Source: Oceanospirillaceae bacterium (GTDB lineage: Bacteria > Pseudomonadota > Gammaproteobacteria > Pseudomonadales > Litoribrevibacteraceae). From it: a stretch of 63,870 nucleotides of DNA. The notes beneath the pieces are model-generated. The model had not been told where the DNA came from. It did no database searches and saw nothing but the letters and a program-made list of their open reading frames with translations. Made by a program: the position numbers and the translations under genes. Below, in pieces: positions 19,458-28,062 of the stretch (position 1 is the first letter of the stretch; each line of letters opens with the position of its first letter). The stretch is taken from positions 94,918 through 158,787 of the forward strand of contig JADFAD010000013.1 in assembly GCA_015665455.1 (NCBI GenBank), read 5' to 3'.

Positions 19458-19773
19458 ACCACTCTTAAGACCAGACAAATGCCTGAATGTTTACTTTCAA
19501 GATTGTCAAAAATTCAATTTCCTCCCTTCACGAAAATCACACACGTTGCATGTATGTCAGCCAACAAACTGTCTTCTACATGACAATTTTTTGACTCCTT
19601 TTCGCAAATTCGTATTCATTTTGCGTTGCAGCCTGCAATTTTTTGCCACCTTGCCGCCCCCGGCAATGTCATTCCGCCTAAAGAAGCCCTTAATCACATA
19701 ACTTTAATACTTATTCATTACTCTGGTCTGGTTTATGCAGCTATTTACCGAAACCTGTTATGGAGTTTTTTAA
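19458..19773. other. intergenic region, nothing identified
   Basis: About 316 bases with mixed composition between two same-strand genes. I see no ORF with a ribosome site, no hairpin with a T-run and no repeat. It presumably holds the promoter of the methyltransferase gene. Confidence 0.4.
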
Positions 19774-20370
19774 ATGATGTCATTGCGTTCTGAAACCAAG
19801 AAAAATACGAATGAACAAAGCTTGCCCACAATTAATTCTTGGTTCAAACGACGACGAGCGAAACACCTTATCGAACTATTAACCCATTGCCATCAGCAAT
19901 TTGGATGCGTGGACGTGCTGGATATTGGCGGTCATGTTAGAGATTGGGATGTCATTCCCTTTGAGCTATTCGATGCCTTAAACATTCATGTAACGCTAAT
20001 CAATGATGACGATTCCTGGGAAGTAAGCCAACTCAAAAACGGCCAACTCACCAACGATAAAAGCCAGTATTTCAACGAAATCAAAGGCGATGGTTGCCAG
20101 TTAGAATACTTCTCGGATTACAGCTTCCATTTGGTTTACTCCAATTCAACCATAGAACACGTTGGAAACTGGCCAAAAATGCAATCCATGGCAGCAGAGA
20201 TCCGTCGTCTGGCACCATATTACCTTGTTAAAAGCCCAAAACCGGAAATGCTGGTCGACCCTAAGATCGCTACCAGTGTGCACGAGATTCTGTTTCCTGA
20301 TTCAACGCAAATCAGTGATCGAGTGCTCTTCATGGAGAACGCATTAATTTCCATGAAGGGCAGTTTATAA
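19774..20370 (+). CDS. SAM-dependent methyltransferase-like protein, probably internally shortened
   Basis: 198 residues. The nucleotide-binding motif VDVLDIGGHV (residues about 45-55) and the acidic post-motif region SNSTIEHVGNWPKM are those of class I SAM methyltransferases. Relatives I know continue after the YFVQTPN-like strand with a long PIEPHFLFPF...LP segment, then LFPD...RERxxGLxKSLIAxR. Here YYLVKSPK jumps almost directly to EILFPDSTQISDRVLFMENALISMK. A segment of about 40 residues therefore seems to be missing in frame. Activity is doubtful. GGAG precedes the ATG. Confidence 0.65.
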   Translation: MMSLRSETKKNTNEQSLPTINSWFKRRRAKHLIELLTHCHQQFGCVDVLDIGGHVRDWDVIPFELFDALNIHVTLINDDDSWEVSQLKNGQLTNDKSQYFNEIKGDGCQLEYFSDYSFHLVYSNSTIEHVGNWPKMQSMAAEIRRLAPYYLVKSPKPEMLVDPKIATSVHEILFPDSTQISDRVLFMENALISMKGSL

Positions 20371-20451
20371 GCTTTTTTATGAGTAGCCTGTTTATGGTTT
20401 TTTTGTTTATGGCCTGCTTGTTTATGGCCTAAAGCCCAGACTGATCTGAAT

Positions 20452-20483
20452 TTAAGCCTCAGTCATTCTGAGCTTGAGGCCTA
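20452..20483 (-). terminator. possible terminator hairpin
   Basis: GCCTCA ... TGAGGC stem with an internal CTCA/TGAG pairing, just past the end of the oxidoreductase gene on the minus strand; followed by a short TTAAA stretch. The adjacent sequence carries three copies of GTTTATGG. Confidence 0.5.
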
Positions 20484-20493
20484 ACTCTTCAGA

Positions 20494-22647
20494 TTACAAT
20501 TCAAGAGTAACCTCAACCATAGAGCCATCTTCACTTTTAGCGGGGACAGCACAGCAGATTAAAACTTCGTTGTCGGCCAAATCAACGCCTGGCTCTTGGG
20601 TATGTACCAACTCACCGGCATTTACCACGGTTCGGCACGCACCGCATTGACCACTTCGACAACCAAAATCCGGTGATAAGCCATGAGATTCAGCAAAATC
20701 CAAGATGGAACCATCGTCTTTCGTCCACGATTGCTCTACATCTGATTGAGAGAACACCACCACCGCCTCATCTGCGGATTGCACGTTCTCTACCGCCTCT
20801 TCGTCCCCCACTGCATGCCGATGCAATGACGATGGGCCAAAGCTTTCGGAATGAATATTGGCGTCTTGTACGCCCAAGTCTAAGAGCAAGTCGTACACCG
20901 ACTGCATGAACCCCACCGGGCCACACAAATAGAAGTCATAATTATCAATGGGTAAAATGGCTTGCAGCAATTCCTTTGAAATCCGCCCGTGATGATGGAA
21001 ATCCTTCCCCGGTTTTAAATCGGGTTCTGGTTGGCTGAGCGCCCAATAGCTTTTGATGTAACCGCCGGAGTTTTTCTCAAGATTGCTGAGTTCATCAAAA
21101 AAAGCGCGTTGATCGGCACTCTTTGCCGCAGAAATCATGGTCACTGAACGCATGTTGCGTGTTTTGACTCCATGAGCGAGGGCTTCATTTGCCATCGACA
21201 CCATGGGCGTAATTCCAATCCCCCCTCCAATCAATACTGCGGGTCTGGTTTCTGCCGGGTCAAATGTGAAAACGCCTGAAGGTGGCTTCATTTCAATGAT
21301 GTCACCCACGTTATAATCGCGATGCAAACGATTTGAAACCAAACCTTCCGGTAAATCCTCAGACGTTGAGGGCTCTTTCTTAACACTGATTCTTAGATAA
21401 TCGTCACTCGGTGCACTGGAGGCCGTGTACGTTCGCACCACAGGCTTGCTCTGGGTATCGCCCTGCTCTGGTGGGATTCGCAACGTCACAAACTGACCGG
21501 CTTTATATCTCGCAGGAACGTGCTCTGGGTTTTGAGGCTTCAAATAAAAGGATTTTATAACACTGCTTTCGTTTTCAATCTCTTCAACCACATAAGGTAA
21601 AAATTGATTGCGGTCTTTTTCGGATTGCTCCAGTTTCTTTGCCTCTGGCCAAGACCCCGTCAGTAAACTGTTTTGAGAAAACTCACCGAAATCAAATCGG
21701 AACGGCAACGCCCCCTTCAACCAACGACCGGACTCCAAATGGAACTGCCACAAACGCTCTGCCCCTTCAAAGTACTCCGTATCGGGGGAATCCCAAAGAA
21801 TTTCCGCACGCCCGGTCAGCGTTAAGATATTACCCGTATCAAAATCAATGAACAGCAATCCCGCTTTCGGCGTCTCTAAGAAGTTGCCCAGAGTATTGAA
21901 ATGGTAGTTCCCTAAATAATCAGGGATGGTCAGGGTTTTCTGGTCATCCACCCGAACAAACCCCGGTCGACCGCCTCGATGGGAAACGTCCACACCTCGG
22001 CTTTCGTCACTCGCGCTTGTTTGATTCGCGGTATAGCTCGCAACAAAAAATGTATCGGAGTTTGCAATGAGATCCATTGCGGCTTGATCCAACTCGTTAC
22101 CCAATAACGAGGTTTCAGGCGAAGGCAAGTTTGCTTCATCCAGCCACTCAATCGAACGTGTTTGTATGTATTGCGGACAATTACCAAAGGCTTGTCTGAC
22201 CACCACCGATAAGGTTTTGTCTTCTTTTTGGCTTACCGTGGCCGACAATCGATTGCGGCGTCGGGAGGTTAATTCCACGCCGAGAAGTCCTAAATCGATG
22301 GGTACTGTGCTGTTATCCAAGCTGTCTTGTAACGGATCACCTTTAACAACCTGAGTGTTAATGTCCAAGGCTGTTGCTTGTGGAGAAACGATGAAACCGG
22401 GTTTACCAAACAGGATCGAAGCCCAAGGCCACCCTTCTTGATCGGCATGACCGACAAAAACATACGGCAAACTTTGATAGAACTCGCGGTGTTGGTCTGG
22501 CATGTGATCACGAATGACTCGCCGACCAAAACGTTCCATTTGATCACGCACCCCAACCAACGATTGAAAGGCCTGCTCCCCTCGATGAAACGGTGACGTA
22601 GAATCGAAATCTTCATTGAGTGTGGGGGCTTGGTTGTTATTCATCAC
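20494..22647 (-). CDS. PNPOx-like / ferredoxin reductase / 2Fe-2S three-module oxidoreductase
   Basis: 717 residues. Residues about 40-330 are a pyridoxamine-5'-phosphate-oxidase-like split-barrel (GHADQEGWPWASILFGKPGF). About 340-600 are an FAD/NAD(P)H ferredoxin-reductase module (RTYTASSAP, IGGGIGITPMVSM, YLCGPVGFM). The last 90 form a plant-type [2Fe-2S] ferredoxin with CRSGQCGACRT and a fourth Cys in LICCAVP. Electron flow NAD(P)H to FAD to Fe-S is expected, with the barrel binding a flavin or small substrate. The reaction is not established by sequence. Confidence 0.88.
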   Translation of the reverse strand: MMNNNQAPTLNEDFDSTSPFHRGEQAFQSLVGVRDQMERFGRRVIRDHMPDQHREFYQSLPYVFVGHADQEGWPWASILFGKPGFIVSPQATALDINTQVVKGDPLQDSLDNSTVPIDLGLLGVELTSRRRNRLSATVSQKEDKTLSVVVRQAFGNCPQYIQTRSIEWLDEANLPSPETSLLGNELDQAAMDLIANSDTFFVASYTANQTSASDESRGVDVSHRGGRPGFVRVDDQKTLTIPDYLGNYHFNTLGNFLETPKAGLLFIDFDTGNILTLTGRAEILWDSPDTEYFEGAERLWQFHLESGRWLKGALPFRFDFGEFSQNSLLTGSWPEAKKLEQSEKDRNQFLPYVVEEIENESSVIKSFYLKPQNPEHVPARYKAGQFVTLRIPPEQGDTQSKPVVRTYTASSAPSDDYLRISVKKEPSTSEDLPEGLVSNRLHRDYNVGDIIEMKPPSGVFTFDPAETRPAVLIGGGIGITPMVSMANEALAHGVKTRNMRSVTMISAAKSADQRAFFDELSNLEKNSGGYIKSYWALSQPEPDLKPGKDFHHHGRISKELLQAILPIDNYDFYLCGPVGFMQSVYDLLLDLGVQDANIHSESFGPSSLHRHAVGDEEAVENVQSADEAVVVFSQSDVEQSWTKDDGSILDFAESHGLSPDFGCRSGQCGACRTVVNAGELVHTQEPGVDLADNEVLICCAVPAKSEDGSMVEVTLEL

Positions 22648-22745
22648 GGGGCCTGCTGTCTCTTAAATTCAAATCAATATGTGGCTTAGTCGACAGGCAT
22701 TTTAAAAAGTTCGAAATGAATAAAGAAAGTCAGCCCCTTGCGTTA

Positions 22746-24920
22746 TTACTCTGCCTGACGCTTCATTTCAGCGGTTTTTTCAGCCATTCGCTTTTCATTA
22801 AAGAGATTTAATAAATGGGCCGCCGCTTCAGCATCACATAAAGCTCGGTGATGACTGTCCAAATCAATTTCAAATTCCCGACACAGATTCGCTAAACCAT
22901 AGGATTCATAACCGGGGAAATAACGCTTCATTTCTTTGCAGCTGCAAAGCTTAGGCATATTAAAACGCATACCGACTCGTTCAAACTCATCTTTAATAAA
23001 ACTGTAGTCAAAGTTCACGTTGTGCGCGACAAAGATACACCCCTCGATAAAGCTCGAAAACGACTCCGAGACCTCACTAAAAACAGGCGCGGTTGCGACC
23101 ATCTCGTCGGTGATTCCCGTCAGCTTGGTAATGAACGAAGGAATGTGACGCTGGGGGTTGATCAGACTCTCCCACCGATCAATCACTTCACCGTTCACCA
23201 TTTTCACAGCACCAATTTCAGTGATGCGATGCAGCCCTTTTTTACCGCCCGTTGTTTCAATGTCCACCACCACATAAGGTTGATTCGGATCGATGAACCA
23301 CTCGACTCGGGTAACGGAGGCGTCAAAACCACACTGACTTAATTTATTGAGCATCACCAACTGATTTTTACGAAGCTGATCTCCTGGGGCTTTTACTTCT
23401 TCAAACCGAAGCTTACCTTCTTCAAGAATCATTAAATCCGGAAAACCATCACAGACATTCGAATAATCTTTCGCCATCAACCGCAGAAACTGAACCACAC
23501 TGTCCGGTTCTGCATGGCGAACAAAGCAAGTGAGTACTTCCAACAAATCCGATGGCCACGTGAAAAAGCCATTGGTTTTACCGTAATGCAGTGTCAGCAT
23601 TTTGGTGATGTACTTAAGCGTTCGAGCTGGATCAGAGAAGCTGGCCAACCGTGCTTCAATCACGTCCTTATGGTTTTCATAAAAGGTATTTTGAACAATG
23701 GTCTGTGGCCTATGGTCAAATTCATTGCATAAGCCCGATGCCTCGTCCTCAAATAATTCTGCCCAAAACACCAAACCAAAGAGAGATCGCCACAAAGCAT
23801 TCTCTGTAAAATACACCTCTGCGCCTTGGTTTTGATAGAAGCTTTTTACGCCTTCCTCCACATGATTCCGGTACAGTTCCTCAATGGATAAACAATTGGC
23901 TGAACGCAATACATCGGTGTATGAGCTGGTCTTTTTCTTATTGAACTTTCGGGCCAGAAAATCCTCAGCAAATAACAAGATGTGTTCAGATTGAGCATCA
24001 TCCAACAAGGCCTCTAAGCGCGTTTGAACAATGTCTCGCTGACCTTGTTTGTATTGCAGTCGAATCCACTGCTCTTCCGATTCCGGAATCTTTGAATACT
24101 CTAGGGCTTTTATGGCGTGTTCAACGCTCTGTTTTTCCAATCGACGAGACAACTTAAGGAAGTACTTATTCGCTAATGTCACGGCATACGAGCCATCGGG
24201 AGCATCATCATGAATTAACTGATCTTTTTGATCACTCAATTCCTCGTCTGAAAGGTGTTTCAAGAAAACCAACCGACCCGCGTAATGAAAGGCACTTTTC
24301 GCATGAGACTCGGATTCAAATCGAGCCAGCGAAATCGATTTCTCATTTCGAGTTTGAATTACCCCTAAATCCCGCATGGAAAATTGATTCAGTCGGCTGT
24401 CTAAGTTACCAAAGAATAAGAACAACAAATAACGAAAGGTCTCGGTGTGGAGCTTAACGATGTGATCATCCAACATCCCCGTTTCAAGTACATCATCAAA
24501 CGTACAAAATTGATCCACCAGCGAGGCCAGTTCATTCTTTTTGGCCGATTTTTTGTACGTGCTTACTTGTTTGTGATCCAGCAGAGAAACTAACTGGTTT
24601 TTATTGAGAGCAGGTAAGATCTCCGTCCAATCGTCTGAGCAGGCTTTACGTATAAAGCCTGCTTTCGTCAGCAACGCTAACTGAGTCGCCATGTCGGGAA
24701 TTTCAGAATACTTTAAGGTCTCAATTGCCACCAATGAGATATTACGATTCAACAAACGAACGTGTAAACAACGCGAGAGTTCATCCAAAGCATGGTAATC
24801 CCGTAGATACGCCTTGTGTGATGCATCCAGTAAATGCTCACACACAGAGGTAATGTAACTTAGAAACTCTTCAAAATGCTGAAGGTAATATTTTTCGGGT
24901 AATTCCTTTCGATAACTCAC
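22746..24920 (-). CDS. FAN1-like VRR-NUC nuclease fused to DEDDh (DnaQ-like) exonuclease
   Basis: 724 residues from a GTG start. The first ~540 residues match bacterial FAN1-type structure-specific nucleases: helical N-terminus, SAP-like stretch (PALNKNQLVSLL, KKNELASLV), TPR-like helices and a VRR-NUC domain with D495 (FPDLM), E508 and K510 (EEVKAPGDQLRKNQ). From about residue 550 a complete 3'-5' exonuclease of the DnaQ type follows: D553/E555 (VDIETTG), HNVNFD, and H691/D696 (HRALCDA). Both active sites look intact. FAN1 acts on branched and cross-linked DNA; the fused exonuclease could trim its products. Confidence 0.88.
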   Translation of the reverse strand: MSYRKELPEKYYLQHFEEFLSYITSVCEHLLDASHKAYLRDYHALDELSRCLHVRLLNRNISLVAIETLKYSEIPDMATQLALLTKAGFIRKACSDDWTEILPALNKNQLVSLLDHKQVSTYKKSAKKNELASLVDQFCTFDDVLETGMLDDHIVKLHTETFRYLLFLFFGNLDSRLNQFSMRDLGVIQTRNEKSISLARFESESHAKSAFHYAGRLVFLKHLSDEELSDQKDQLIHDDAPDGSYAVTLANKYFLKLSRRLEKQSVEHAIKALEYSKIPESEEQWIRLQYKQGQRDIVQTRLEALLDDAQSEHILLFAEDFLARKFNKKKTSSYTDVLRSANCLSIEELYRNHVEEGVKSFYQNQGAEVYFTENALWRSLFGLVFWAELFEDEASGLCNEFDHRPQTIVQNTFYENHKDVIEARLASFSDPARTLKYITKMLTLHYGKTNGFFTWPSDLLEVLTCFVRHAEPDSVVQFLRLMAKDYSNVCDGFPDLMILEEGKLRFEEVKAPGDQLRKNQLVMLNKLSQCGFDASVTRVEWFIDPNQPYVVVDIETTGGKKGLHRITEIGAVKMVNGEVIDRWESLINPQRHIPSFITKLTGITDEMVATAPVFSEVSESFSSFIEGCIFVAHNVNFDYSFIKDEFERVGMRFNMPKLCSCKEMKRYFPGYESYGLANLCREFEIDLDSHHRALCDAEAAAHLLNLFNEKRMAEKTAEMKRQAE

Positions 24921-25072
24921 GTGCCGTACCTGCTCTACAACTTGTAATGAGTGATTGTATAAGCAGGTTTTGGGTTGATGCGAGGTTTATCGCTGAGAAA
25001 CGCATCGTTAGCGTAAAAGAAACAAATATCAAACAAGCCTACTCACAGCCTAATGTCTCATTTTCAGAACAA

Positions 25073-25408
25073 TTATGTTCTGCCTGATAGTTTCAGTATT
25101 TTCTGAGGGTTATAGCCTTTTACAATCTCACCATTAATCAACAAGACAGGAACACCTCGACCACCAAGCGAGTCGTACTGCAACTTTCCTTTATTTGATT
25201 TCTCGATGTCGTATTCATGATATTCAATATTATTTTCATCCATCAACTTCCTAGCTTTTGCACAGTACCCGCACCATGAGGTTCCGTAGAGTATTACCCG
25301 ATCGTTGTGATCAGCTGCATAATCAGGAAGAGGATTTATTACCGCATTAATCGAATCCCACTTCTGGAATACGAATAATGCCACAACTATCAATATTAAC
25401 TTTTTCAA
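25073..25408 (-). CDS. exported glutaredoxin-like protein
   Basis: 111 residues from a TTG start with AGGA 7 nt upstream. A hydrophobic N-terminus (residues 2-14) suggests a signal peptide or membrane anchor. The thioredoxin-fold domain has redox motif C46-G-Y-C49 (TSWCGYCAKARKLM), the cis-Pro region GVPVLLING and YNPQKILKL, all typical of glutaredoxins. Probably acts in the periplasm on disulfides or glutathionylated proteins. Confidence 0.85.
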   Translation of the reverse strand: MKKLILIVVALFVFQKWDSINAVINPLPDYAADHNDRVILYGTSWCGYCAKARKLMDENNIEYHEYDIEKSNKGKLQYDSLGGRGVPVLLINGEIVKGYNPQKILKLSGRT

Positions 25409-25688
25409 TATAACGTCCTATGTTGATCGAAAAAAAAAATACTTATATAGAGACAACCTCCAAGATGCAACTAACGAACAGACGGAACTATTAATTAATA
25501 TTAAGCCCTTACTTTTCTTTAATAAATCTGAATCCTCCAGACCTGTTAAGCTGGTGAATTCTTTCATTTATATGATTTATTAAATGCTCATGATAGGTAG
25601 CACTTATTATCTGAATCCAGGAGCAAATTTAACGAGACAAGTAGCTTTCCTCCTCAAGAAAAGCCACATAGAACGACTATTGCATTCC

Positions 25689-26003
25689 TTAACCGTTCAC
25701 TTGAAATTCCAAATATTTCTTACGAGCAAAGGTAGCGTAATAGAACCCAATGAAAGGAATCCATAATTTATGAGAAAAGGTATTTTTAACGGTTAATTTA
25801 CTGTCACTTGAAAGCTCAGAAAGGTTGATTTCATTGCTTAACCCAAAATCAACATTAGCCCGCATAGAGGATGCGCCTTCAGGAACTGTCACGGTAATTG
25901 ACTCACCCGGCTTAATCTTCGCAATTTTATTACCGTCAATTTTGATCGTATAAGCGCGCAGCCCATCTGCGTATTGTTTTGGTCTACTAATTTCAATTTT
26001 CAT
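25689..26003 (-). CDS. hypothetical small beta-rich protein
   Basis: 104 residues, unrecognised. It starts with RPKQYADGLRAYTIKIDG, then KIKPGESITVTVPEG, which reads like an immunoglobulin-like or PEGA-type beta sandwich, and ends with a more hydrophobic segment (KLWIPFIGFYYATF) that may associate with membrane. AAGGAGTG precedes the ATG. Stands alone between the glutaredoxin and phosphatase genes. Confidence 0.65.
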   Translation of the reverse strand: MKIEISRPKQYADGLRAYTIKIDGNKIAKIKPGESITVTVPEGASSMRANVDFGLSNEINLSELSSDSKLTVKNTFSHKLWIPFIGFYYATFARKKYLEFQVNG

Positions 26004-26187
26004 CCATCACTCCTTGAGGATTTTAATGATTGTTTCTCTTCATTTTATGCACTAGCGCCTTAACCCTACATGCGGCACAGCTCAAAATAGGATTTAACAA
26101 AGTGCTTCTGATAGCCATTGAGCCCCATGTAGGACTAACTTTGACAGTTAAATATCATATTACCAGCGAAGAGAGTGGTTTATTTAA

Positions 26188-26664
26188 TCACATTCCGAAA
26201 TGCGTATTGGCCCACTCAACTCTGTCTTTACCAACCCCCTCTCCCGTCAATGGGCGCATCTCTAACAATAACGCTTGTGACTCTTCATCGCTGTAACCAA
26301 AATATCTCAACATCGAATACGTAATCATCCCTGTTCTGTGAATCCCCGCTGAGCAATGAATGTATATTTTGGCTCCCTCCTCCAAATATTTTTTGCACTG
26401 GCTAAAGGACTCTTTAATGATCGGCAATATCTCTTCTTCGGGCGGTTTAGCGTTTTTAAGCGGTAACCATTCCCAAATCAAACCATTGGATAACGAGGCT
26501 TTACGAATATCCAACGCCCCTTCTTTTTCTGAGAGCAACGTTAAAATATGAGAAGTGCCTTCGGCCTTGAATTCTTTTAACACTTTGAGTTTAGGTCTAT
26601 GGCCAATTGCAAGATAGCCGTTCAACACCCCCACAAAGTTAATGTGCTTATCCTTACGTTCCAT
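26188..26664 (-). CDS. dual-specificity protein phosphatase-like protein
   Basis: 158 residues with the cysteine-phosphatase signature HCSAGIHRTG (Cys104, Arg110) and an upstream WEWLPLKNAKPP acid-loop region. Bacterial members dephosphorylate proteins, inositol phosphates or other small phosphoesters. It begins 2 nt after the end of the upstream membrane-protein gene, so the two are one operon. No kinase is visible nearby. Substrate unknown. Confidence 0.85.
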   Translation of the reverse strand: MERKDKHINFVGVLNGYLAIGHRPKLKVLKEFKAEGTSHILTLLSEKEGALDIRKASLSNGLIWEWLPLKNAKPPEEEILPIIKESFSQCKKYLEEGAKIYIHCSAGIHRTGMITYSMLRYFGYSDEESQALLLEMRPLTGEGVGKDRVEWANTHFGM

Positions 26665-26666
26665 CG

Positions 26667-27050
26667 CTAACGCTCTCTACTTGTTTGTTTAACCTGCTCT
26701 TCGTGTAATTCACTGTCACTCTCGCCCTTGTGAGGCCGAAGCACTAAATATAATAAGGGACCAGCAGAGACAAACACCAAGGTTAGCAACGCATACGGTA
26801 ACCAATGCAGAAGGGTTTCCCCTCGACCTTTTAGATCTTGATACATCCATATCATCGCAAGCAGTGCCATGACATATAGATCAATCACCACCTGAGCGGT
26901 GTCGGGGCTTGAGATTAATTGATAACCAAAGTTGAGCAATGATTGCTCTGAAATCGACATGGTATAGACGGTGTAAGTCGAGAATAAGACCAATAAAATA
27001 AGGGCTAAAACTCTGTAGATCAAAATCCAACTCCTTTTGGGTTTAAACAA
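26667..27050 (-). CDS. hypothetical membrane protein
   Basis: 127 residues with three predicted helices (about 9-25, 53-70, 83-105) and a charged C-terminal tail. Residues 30-50 (SEQSLLNFGYQLISSPDTAQVVIDLYVM) recall DUF2834-like small membrane proteins, though I cannot be certain. Co-transcribed with the phosphatase, whose start is 2 nt downstream. Confidence 0.6.
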   Translation of the reverse strand: MFKPKRSWILIYRVLALILLVLFSTYTVYTMSISEQSLLNFGYQLISSPDTAQVVIDLYVMALLAMIWMYQDLKGRGETLLHWLPYALLTLVFVSAGPLLYLVLRPHKGESDSELHEEQVKQTSRER

Positions 27051-27113
27051 CTAAACCAGTCTCTACTTTATACGGTAAGCTAAGTTTCTATCACCATGAC
27101 TTAACTCCAAGTT

Positions 27114-27434
27114 TTAATAATCTACACTCAAAATAATCATTTCCATAACCCACACCACTATGGGTAGTAATAACCAGTAATAAGACTGAGCATCTCCATG
27201 ATTAAAGAACTGGAACCACAGAACTACAATACTGATAATTGGTGAAGCAATAAGCAAATACAACATAGAGTCTTCAACTTTTATTTTAAATACCCTAAAC
27301 CTTCTATTCTTCTTCCTTGCATTCTGTCTAGCCCCTCCCATTGCAGCAGCAGTCAATGCAGATACAGGCAAAATCACTAAAATGAAAAGTATGATTTGGG
27401 AAATTGTGGCAATGATTACGATAGGTAAAGACAT
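27114..27434 (-). CDS. hypothetical membrane protein
   Basis: 106 residues with helices at about 5-30, 58-75 and 82-103 and a strongly basic loop (RQNARKKNRRFRVFK) between the first two. No family recognised. Upstream of the phosphatase unit with a 63-base gap. Confidence 0.6.
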   Translation of the reverse strand: MSLPIVIIATISQIILFILVILPVSALTAAAMGGARQNARKKNRRFRVFKIKVEDSMLYLLIASPIISIVVLWFQFFNHGDAQSYYWLLLPIVVWVMEMIILSVDY

Positions 27435-27583
27435 AGGCTGATGTATCTCTTATGAAGAGGTGTTAGTTGAGTACTCAATATAAAAGCGTCAACTGTATAA
27501 AACTCTCGAACTCAGTGATGTGTAACGGTATACATTCTTAAAATTCTGATTTCTTTCAGCCTTTTTCCTCACTACTTATTAGT

Positions 27584-27931
27584 TTAATCTTTGCGAGAGT
27601 AAATATTCTCAATTTGAAGAACTCCCGGCTCAGGGCTGTCCGTAATCTGAAAAGAGCGCTTTTTATTTTGATAACTGTATTCGCATTGAGGTTTTGCTTG
27701 GGCCCCAACTTGTTCAATTAATTCATAATGACCTAGGCTTCTGTACGGTTCATATTGGTAACACCCTGATGTTTTAGGAGGGGTTTGAAAACAACCAACG
27801 GGTTGATTCAAATAAGTGAACTCAACAATACGGATTTTCATAGAGTTTTGGCGTTTTCTACTTAAGTATTTAATTGCCAAGAAAGCCACAGCGAGTAGAG
27901 ATATAACGACAACTGAAACTAAAACAAACAT
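27584..27931 (-). CDS. hypothetical single-pass membrane protein
   Basis: 115 residues: one N-terminal helix (1-20), a basic stop (KYLSRKRQN) and a soluble domain with two Cys (VGCFQTPPKTSGCYQYEPY). No family recognised. Third of a run of small unknown membrane genes. Confidence 0.6.
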   Translation of the reverse strand: MFVLVSVVVISLLAVAFLAIKYLSRKRQNSMKIRIVEFTYLNQPVGCFQTPPKTSGCYQYEPYRSLGHYELIEQVGAQAKPQCEYSYQNKKRSFQITDSPEPGVLQIENIYSRKD

Positions 27932-28062
27932 GATTCTTCGTCTTTATTAAGTGAGTCTTTAGGAGGCTTTCATTTCGTTTTAAAAACAACGGCCCCTATT
28001 TAATAACGCCCTTTCAAAACGCCTTTTTTAAAAAGAGCTTTGAAAGGGACATACATAGGGCT

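Noticed and set aside
26030-26296. 88-residue plus-strand ORF with a hydrophobic start
   Set aside because: Overlaps the 3' end of the phosphatase gene on the other strand, with no ribosome site and no recognisable domain.
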